DNA of 64,000 nucleotides from Nereocystis luetkeana. Lineage: Eukaryota; Sar; Phaeophyceae; Laminariales; Laminariaceae. Positions 57,240 to 64,000 of this stretch are shown piece by piece (position 1 is the first letter of the stretch; each line of letters begins with the position of its first letter). Location of the stretch: contig JARUPZ010000024.1 of the NCBI GenBank assembly GCA_031213475.1, forward strand, positions 6,327,324-6,391,323. Reading direction: 5' to 3'. A model generated the notes under the pieces. The model had not been told where the DNA came from. It saw only the letters and a list, made by a program, of their open reading frames with translations, and did no database searches. A program made the position numbers and the translations under genes.

Positions 57240-57770
57240 ACGCGGCAGCGCAAACATGCGCCATACACCGAGGAAAGGGTAGTGGCGATGAACACAAGCA
57301 GGTTTCCAGTGTCAGTCAGCGCGCCAAAACCACAGCGCAGGGGTAATATCTTGAAACCGGTGCGGTGGTAAGATATTGTAGCCAGCGGGTTCATTTTCAT
57401 GTGTAGCAGGCGATGGGCAAACGTCGGGTACCCGAGGGAGGGTGAATCAGCCCGCGGCGAAATCACGGTGCAAGTGCACACGGCAGTACAAAAAAGCGCC
57501 ACACACCGGGAAGCGGGTAGTGGCAATGAGCGAAAGTAGGTTTCCTGTGGAGGTCGGGGCGCGACTAAACCACAGTGCAGGGGTCCTATCCCAACCACGG
57601 TATAGTGATTAAATATCGAGGCTTGCGGCAGGCGATGAGCGAACGGCGGTAGCCAGGGTGAGCTGGGGTGCGACGAAATCTCTTTGCAAGGTTACATGGC
57701 AGAGCAAAAAAGCGTCACCCACCGGGAAAAGAGCAGTGCGACTAGAAAAAGAAGGTTACAACGCGCAGCC
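57240..57770. repeat. Degenerate tandem array, about 240-bp unit
   Basis: Three imperfect units (marks: CACACACCGGGAAGCGGGTAG, CACAGTGCAGGGGT, GGCGATGAGCGAAC) start near 57250, 57490 and 57705. Confidence 0.65.
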
Positions 57771-58246
57771 GCGAGGTACCGTTTAGTTAGGACAAGCAGC
57801 GGGAACCAAGCGCGAGGTACGCTGTTCTCGTTGCGAAACATGAACCACTGAGCCACTCAGTCAGAGTTGACAGAGCGGTAAGCCGTCCGCGAACGCGTGG
57901 ACTGATGTCGCTATGGGTTACGGTCGGTGGGGTAATATTGCGAAAAATTATGCAAATTTGCTTGAGAGGTGCATCCTGTCGGTCTTGGCCGAGGAAAGAT
58001 GAGAGCAAAGCTTGATCTCTGCCCTGCGTTCAACTATCTGTTCTTTTTCACCGCCAGAAACGGCTGGGAAACCCGTTGATTCAGCCGCGACCCCCCCCCC
58101 CATCGCTAGGCCCGAGAGTCTTCGTGGCTTTATTGCGTAGTAGTTGGTGGTGACTGCCAATGTTTCCATTTATTTACCAACCCTCGTCAATGCGGACCGT
58201 TGGAGACACCGCGGTGCCTAGTTTATGCCAAAAATAATTATGTCTT

Positions 58247-58507
58247 GTTGACTGTGCTCAAGAACACGATCCGTAAGATCCATCGTAGATTGAGGAGTTC
58301 CATGCTGAACAGGGATTCTGGTAGTAGGGTATTGGGATGTCGGGGTAACGTGTACCCCACCAATACCACTTGTTAGATGTAGCTTCATATGAGGCGAGTC
58401 AGCTCGACAGCTCAGATGTATAATATAAGATGAGTTCCGTGTTAGTGTCTGGAGCAACCACGCGTTCCCGTGCCAGCTGCGTCTATACCTTTAGAGATCA
58501 ATCAACA
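58247..58507 (+). repeat. 5' LTR
   Basis: Left long terminal repeat, TG...CA ends with short inverted termini (TGTTGA/TCAACA). Confidence 0.78.
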
Positions 58508-58914
58508 CACTAGTGAAAAACCGGTGATCTTCTATTGGAAAGCGTAGCCGAGGCCAACCTAGAGAGGTGGGAACCTTCCGGCATGTCTGGTTTAGATGGC
58601 GTGTCTAGTCTGGAAGCCAACGTGGGAAATGAGTAGAATATGCATATAGATAAGCTGCTGCTGATGATCCCGGGGAGGATCGAGGTCCTGGTGGAAAGGA
58701 CGTGAGAGGAGAAGAAGAAGATACCGCACCAGAAGCAGCAGCGATCCCAGCAGGGCCAAGTTTGAGCCGGACCTGGTAGATTCGCTTGGCACTGGTGGCG
58801 AAGGCTCTGGAGAGCAGCAGTTGCAAGGGAAACAGCACCTCCAGTAGCACCGTCCCAACAGCAGCAGTCAGGGGATTGCTGCGCCTGTTGCGACTATGAA
58901 GCGCACGCAGCAAC

Positions 58915-59003
58915 CACCGTCATCGCCGCCGCCGTCACCACCGCCGCCGCAACCGCCGTCTTCGCTACCGCCGCTGCCGCCGCCGTCGTCTCGACCGCCG
59001 CGT
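58915..59003 (+). repeat. CCG/CCGTC-rich tract
   Basis: Imperfect GCC/CCG trinucleotide tract in the LTR element. It makes a long proline-rich open frame (58896-59438) on the + strand and an alanine-rich one on the other; neither has a recognisable domain. Confidence 0.7.
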
Positions 59004-60127
59004 AACCGTCGAAGCTGCAACACCCCAGGAGAGCCAGGTATCTGCCTGAATCTATCTGTGGGTTCGTTTCGCGCTGGCGAAGTAGAAGCAGAAAGTAAGA
59101 ATATAAGAGAGGGTGAAGGACGAGTATGTGTATCGCCGGGAGGAGCCGGGTGGAAGGTGGAGACCGCGGGAGCGAGGCTGAAAGGGTTTTGGGCAAAATC
59201 GTTTTCCTGGACTGCTAAAAAACAGCGCCCGCAGGTGGTTGATGGAGGGGGGACGTTGCCTCCGAGGAAGGAGATGAAGGAGAGTGAGGATGGGCGCAGG
59301 GGGGGGATCTGCATCTATCTGCTGTTCGGGATCAGCGCACGGGCGCGACAGGATGCACTGCCCCAAGCGAGAGAGGGTGAAAGTGAAGAGACCGAGGCGC
59401 CACCAGCAAGGACTTTTGTCCGCAACAGGCACGTTTGACTTTGTTGATGGTTTGCTGTTGGTAATTTCCGTTTTTAGATTGATTTTATATCGATTTGAGA
59501 GTGGTAGATCATTTCCGGACATTGGAATTGAGAATTGAGATTGTTGGAAATTATAATGAGATGCACAGACAGACGTGTTCGTATATAGCTTCCCTCTCTG
59601 AAGCTAATATGTAGACGATTGCAGGACAATGACGTCTGTCTGTTTTATAGTTGACTGGTCGAGGGCTCTGGTTGGGCATCGATGCGAGTGCGAGTACGAG
59701 ATGAAAGTAAAGTGTATGCGAAAGCGTAAAATTCGAGTTGTGGCTGAGAATTCGGGGGAGAATGACGTATCATCGAAGACAAGTGCACAAAGTTGGCGCC
59801 GAGTTAAGTTGCATTGATGTACTGGGCATGGAAGCCGATACGCGCTGATGCTGGATGTTTTTTTTATTGAGTTGTTTGCCCAGCACAGGACTATCATGCC
59901 CATCGCGTTGCTCGACCTGCGGAGCACCACAATGTCAAGTTGTATCTGGTACAAGCATCTGTCTGTATTTTATGCAACCATTGAAGAATGAACAATGAAG
60001 AATTTCGTTATGATATACATACTGCTGTATCCCTGCGACCGATGCATGGCGTTCATTTTACATGGGGTAAAAACGTATGCCTTTCAGCTCTTCCCTATCC
60101 AAGCCTTTTTCCCCCCATCTAGCAGTG

Positions 60128-60240
60128 ACTGAGTAGCTCAGTGGTCCATTCCTTCTAAGTTACGCGGAATGAGTGGTCTAGCAGTTAGTGCTGTATAATT
60201 CCCAAGGGTGGGTCGGGGGTTCGAATCTCGCCGAATTCAT
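60128..60240 (+). other. tRNA-like segment with two A-boxes and one B-box
   Basis: GAGTAGCTCAGTGG and, 50 bp on, GGTCTAGCAGTTAGTGCTG look like pol III A-boxes with a pairable D-stem (TAGC/GCTG); GGGTTCGAATCTC is a good B-box. The acceptor stem does not pair, so this is more likely a tRNA-derived repeat or dead tRNA than a tRNA gene. Confidence 0.35.
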
Positions 60241-61283
60241 AATTTGTGCTTTTCGAGCGTGCGCGCCGGAGATAATACGAATGATTATGACGGTGTGCCT
60301 CTAGACACCAGTAGCGTTTGCCGAGGGGAGGGCCCCGGAGATCACTGTTACCTAGTTGGGCAAACATGGGCATGGGATGCAGGTTACAGTATTGTCTGAG
60401 CATCTCGCTTACAGACAGGAAGGTAGGGATGGTGTGTATTGAAATACTCCGTGTTAGATGGTACAAGAGAGGGACGCTGAACCAGATAATATGATGTGAG
60501 CTCGATGACTACGCAAAGACACTTCGCCCTTTGATAACAGCACTGACTGGGCAAGTACAGGAGAAATACATAATGTATGTGTTGAACCCTTGAGCCCACT
60601 ACGTACAGCAACACGTTAGTTTGCGGCATTCCAAATATTTAGATCTTCATACATACGCGGACATCTCGTTTTCGAGTTTTTGAGTTGATGTGTAGGACCA
60701 CCCATGCTACTTGATACGTACCGAACGGCGAGATGTTCGTATGCGAACGGGGTAATATTCAATAAGAGTACAGCAGCAGAAGTAGAATGGAAAGAGAAAC
60801 ATCCGGGTATATGTAGTGGTCGAGGAATGCATGTATTTGATATGGGACCAGATATTCTCGTTGACAAGCATCTGTTTTCTTTTTGAAGTGGCATTTGAAA
60901 CTTTAGTGGTAAAGAGGAGTTGGAAAGCGGTTAAAGCAAAACACCCAATCAATGCAGACCTAATCGCTCGATTGCACGCCCCATCCCTTGTGTGCTTGTG
61001 TGTGTCGGGTCAATACTGCGGAGGCGACGTTTGATTCATCCAGGAGGATAAGCTGGATGACCCGAGCTGCGGCGGCGCCACGAGATCGGACGGAGAGGCA
61101 GCCGCGGCGGAGGCAACAAACAGCAGTTGTTAGTTACTAAGAAGTAGTGTCTGGGGTATCGGGGTGGTTTTTAATGAAATGTGATTGCCTGTGAATCTGA
61201 ATGAATGATTGTTTTTTGTTTTTGAATTGTGTTTCCGGTCGACTTGGATTCCACGAGATTTTTTGGTGTTTTCCGAGTCGTCT

Positions 61284-61373
61284 TAACCCTTTTAGAACCG
61301 CAGTCCCGTTCTGGGGACAAACCAGTCATATTTCAAGTAGTTTTGTCCCCAAACGGGACCGCGGTTCTAAAGG
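61284..61373. mobile_element. MITE-B copy 3, inside the LTR element
   Basis: TTAACCCTTTTAGAACCGCA on the left, GACCGCGGTTCTAAAGG on the right. Located in the internal region of the LTR element, so it jumped into it or was carried with it. Confidence 0.78.
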
Positions 61374-62137
61374 ATATAATTTTCTAGTGGGGAAACCTAT
61401 GTGCTATCTCGCATTATACCGTCGCGATCTGTGTATCTATGGCGGGAGTAGGGGATAAGGGGAGACTCTTGTCCGGGGGAACGGGGTTCCTCGCGATCTC
61501 TAGCATTAAAGTTCTTGACTTGGTTTTATTTTGATTGGCATGACCACTCCTGTGGTAATTTTTCTGATGGATTTTGTTGTTTAGGTTTTGATGATACTGG
61601 AGAGAGACTACGAAGCGCCTGGGGGCGTGTGCGGTCCCAATGAAAATGTTTTCTGACGAGGGGAGGTTTGGATAGAATTTCGGAATATTGAGAGAGAGGT
61701 TGGTAGGACTGAACACTGAAATGCCAGGGGACGCATACGTATCGGATTGAATGTTTTCGTTTTCGGTTTTTGGTAACTAACCCGCTGATTATTTGTTGAC
61801 AGGATTGGAATTTCTACAATAATTACGTTCGAGTCGATTTGCGTTTTAGATCTTGAAAGTGGACGAATATATTTGGATCAATTCCGCGGACAATGCCGTT
61901 TTACCTGGCTGAATCCCGAGAAGAGTGCCGTTTTACCTGGCATTGGATTTCGAGAGTTTTACATGTTTGGAACAGAGAGGCTTTGGATTTGATCGTTTGA
62001 ATAATTATATGAGGATTTGAGTGTTGATTCAAGGATTTGATTTTTGCGTTGCAGATTGGATTTTTGAGTTTCTGAGTTTGGTATGAGGTGATTATGATAT
62101 TGCGATCTATCAACCCTGCAATTTCGTGCCTTGTCAT

Positions 62138-62231
62138 GCACCGGAGCAGGGGGGACATTAGGAGGGTCGTGTACAGTGTTACCGACCTGGGGGGATATTT
62201 GAGTATGGTCGTGTATAGTGAGCAGGGGGGA
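62138..62231 (+). repeat. Reiterated purine-tract units before the 3' LTR
   Basis: Three imperfect units of about 40 bp, each with a G-run of six and the phrase GTCGTGTAYAGTG, end at the 3' LTR border. Confidence 0.6.
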
Positions 62232-62496
62232 TGTTGACTGTGCTCAAGAACACGACCCGTAAGATCCATCGTAGATTGAGGAGTTCCATGCTGAACAGGG
62301 ATTCTGGTAGTAGTAGGGTATTGGGATGTCGGGGAAACGTGTACCCCACCAATACCACTCGTTAGATGTAGCTCCATATGAGGCGAGTCAGCTCGACAGG
62401 TCGGATGTATAATATAAGATGAGTTCCGTGTTATTGTCTGGAGCAACCACGCGTTCCCGTGCCAGCTGCGTCTATACCTTTAGAGATCAATCAACA
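62232..62496 (+). repeat. 3' LTR
   Basis: Right long terminal repeat, preceded directly by the purine tract. Confidence 0.78.
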
Positions 62497-64000
62497 TGTT
62501 GTCTTGATGGCAGCCGCCGAGTGATTTCTTATGTTGTACGGTAGGCGGGGAGGCCGAACACCACTGCGATATTTTTCGCGTCGCCTAGGAAGTAGTCCCA
62601 GCTCGTTGTACGTTACCTGTAGGTTTGTGTCCGTTCGCATAATAATGAAGGTTCAAACTGTCTTTCCCAAAAGAAAATGTGTTAGCAAGAAATATTGGAG
62701 CGTGAGTGCGTGTATGCCAACAAATGAAAGACAGCCGAACAGCGGGGAAGTAGCGCAACTTGTAGCACGCGGCAGCAACACACCAACCATGCAAACGCTG
62801 CAATTATGTGACACTACGTTTTGCTTTCAACTGGCAACCGCATCCCACGGGGAAATCAGCTTTGTTTACACCACCAGTCGTTGACTCGAGCATACCGAGC
62901 ATGACTCAAACTGTACAGTACCTACTGAAACATTCATCCATGCTATTTGTCGATTACGCAGGTCTGAATGGGGCTTTGCCAGGGGTACCCGTTCGCATGA
63001 TTACTTTCGATACTTGGGGTACGTTTACGAACGGCTGCGTATATGGCATCCTCAGAGAGAGGTGTACGTATTCTCAGCGGAGTAGCATTCGAAGCGTTCA
63101 TGCCGCGGAGTTGGTTGGGTGATGCTCATGGAAACCACTTGTACGCCAACGTTCCAAACCGGAGCTGCCCGCGGCAGCAAGCAGCACAGAAGAGAGCGCC
63201 CATACATACAAGCCACAGCTGTTATCCCCTTTAGGGGTAGGAATTTTCGGGCGTTTTAAGAATCAAAATATTGCAAAATACGTCGGGTGTAAGTTCGACC
63301 GATTGAATGATTGATACTATTCCACTTGTAGTGTGGTGTTTGTGCATTGGAGTTACGATGTACTACTACTGTTGGAGCAGTTGAATCTCAATTTTACAAG
63401 TAGGTGCGGAGTCGCCCGTTCGCACGTCTTCTACATCCAGTCCTTCTGAGAGGTTAAAGCACTGTATCAATAGTGACTTCCGTGACCACCCTGGGTGCTA
63501 CCCCGATCAACACGACTTTACAAGCACTACTTCGGTCCGTAATCATGCTGCGAGCTGAGATATACCAGTACTATGTATCCCGAATATAGGACAATACCTT
63601 CCGGGACTGCTACATCGTACATACGGGGAGAATATTGATACAACCAAACTGAGCCGCAACTAACTGCTGGTGCAAGCAATAGAGACATTCTACGAAAATA
63701 TACCACTTGCACAACTACAGTTTGTTCCATCACACGACGCAGCCCGGACGGTTGGGGCAGTAGGTATTTACGATGTGTCTTTTGACAGCAGCCGGGGCGC
63801 GTGCAACGATGGGGGGACGCGAAGCTGCGAGCAGTACAGCAGTAGATTGCTTGTCCCCCCCCACGGTTATAAATTATAACCCCTCTGGGTTTCAGGGTCT
63901 CAGGGGAGACGGTCAGATGTTTATACGAGGTATACCCGCGCACATATTTACGTAGTTATTATCGGCACGTATCGGGAAATGTACCAGCAACGGGGTGCAT
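62497..64000. other. Right edge, no supported feature
   Basis: Short frames only. GGGGAAGTAGCGCAACTTGT at 62744 resembles an A-box but lacks a B-box. Confidence 0.4.

Larger units (their letters stand above)
58247..62496 (+). mobile_element. LTR retroelement without recognisable gag-pol
   Basis: Two direct repeats of about 261-265 bp, each beginning TGTTGA and ending TCAACA, flank 3.7 kb. A purine tract (AGCAGGGGGGA) sits just before the right repeat, as expected for second-strand priming, which sets the orientation to +. The two repeats are about 97% identical by eye, so insertion is fairly recent on the scale of this window. No protease, reverse transcriptase or integrase was recognised inside; the element is either non-autonomous (LARD/TRIM type) or decayed. 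The internal part carries a CCG-rich tract, a tRNA-like segment and a MITE-B. Primer-binding site and target duplication are not clear. Confidence 0.75.

Noticed and set aside
58896-59438. 180-codon proline-rich frame
   Set aside because: Produced by a CCG tract inside the LTR element; no domain.
1-64000. CRISPR arrays, bacterial operons, phage genes
   Set aside because: No regularly spaced identical repeats and no prokaryotic gene layout; spliced exons argue against a bacterial source.

Overview
The window looks like nuclear DNA of a eukaryote. The supported genes are split by GT-AG introns of 1.0-4.3 kb, most of the sequence is non-coding, and there are three families of small palindromic transposons plus an LTR element. 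There is no operon, Shine-Dalgarno spacing or bacterial gene density. Base composition (near 48% GC by eye), long introns and membrane receptor-like genes fit a protist or alga, possibly a stramenopile. That placement is inference; no lineage-specific gene was recognised.

Four things are well supported. (1) Positions 2448-4292 (+) hold a 614-codon open frame for an unrecognised multi-pass membrane glycoprotein. It is the only frame clearly longer than chance allows, since random sequence of this composition should give a longest frame near 175-195 codons. (2) Lectin-like gene 1 (+, 20422-27274) and gene 2 (-, 55011-45510) are paralogues that point at each other. Each has four exons with identical intron phases (2, 1, 1). 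They predict 263- and 266-residue type I membrane proteins: signal peptide, a beta-prism (jacalin-like) looking domain split over exons 1-2, a six-cysteine module in exon 3, and a transmembrane segment with short tail in exon 4. A decayed third copy of exon 3 lies near 11.8 kb. (3) A 40-codon exon of an AAA-type ATPase lies at 40983-41104 (-). (4) Several further exons are suggested by splice sites, codon-position composition or shared tail motifs, without a family name.

Repeats by region: 0-14 kb has a dispersed repeat/tail-exon copy at the left edge, the 614-aa gene, one MITE-C, four MITE-A, one MITE-B and a diverged tandem duplication. 14-30 kb has a foldback element, gene 1 with three MITE-A in its introns, a GGATCC-rich array and the second MITE-C. 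30-45 kb is gene-poor, with an inverted repeat, a GGA array, two MITE-A, the AAA exon, the third MITE-C and a 183-bp duplication. 45-55 kb is gene 2, with four MITE-A and the inverted second copy of the left-edge repeat in its introns. 55-64 kb has a 240-bp tandem array and a 4.25-kb LTR retroelement (58247-62496) with no recognisable polymerase.

The two lectin-like genes are the likeliest working unit: a duplicated, inverted pair of cell-surface recognition proteins whose outer modules are conserved while the membrane anchors differ. Exons were placed by eye from homology and splice signals, so boundaries carry an error of a few bases.
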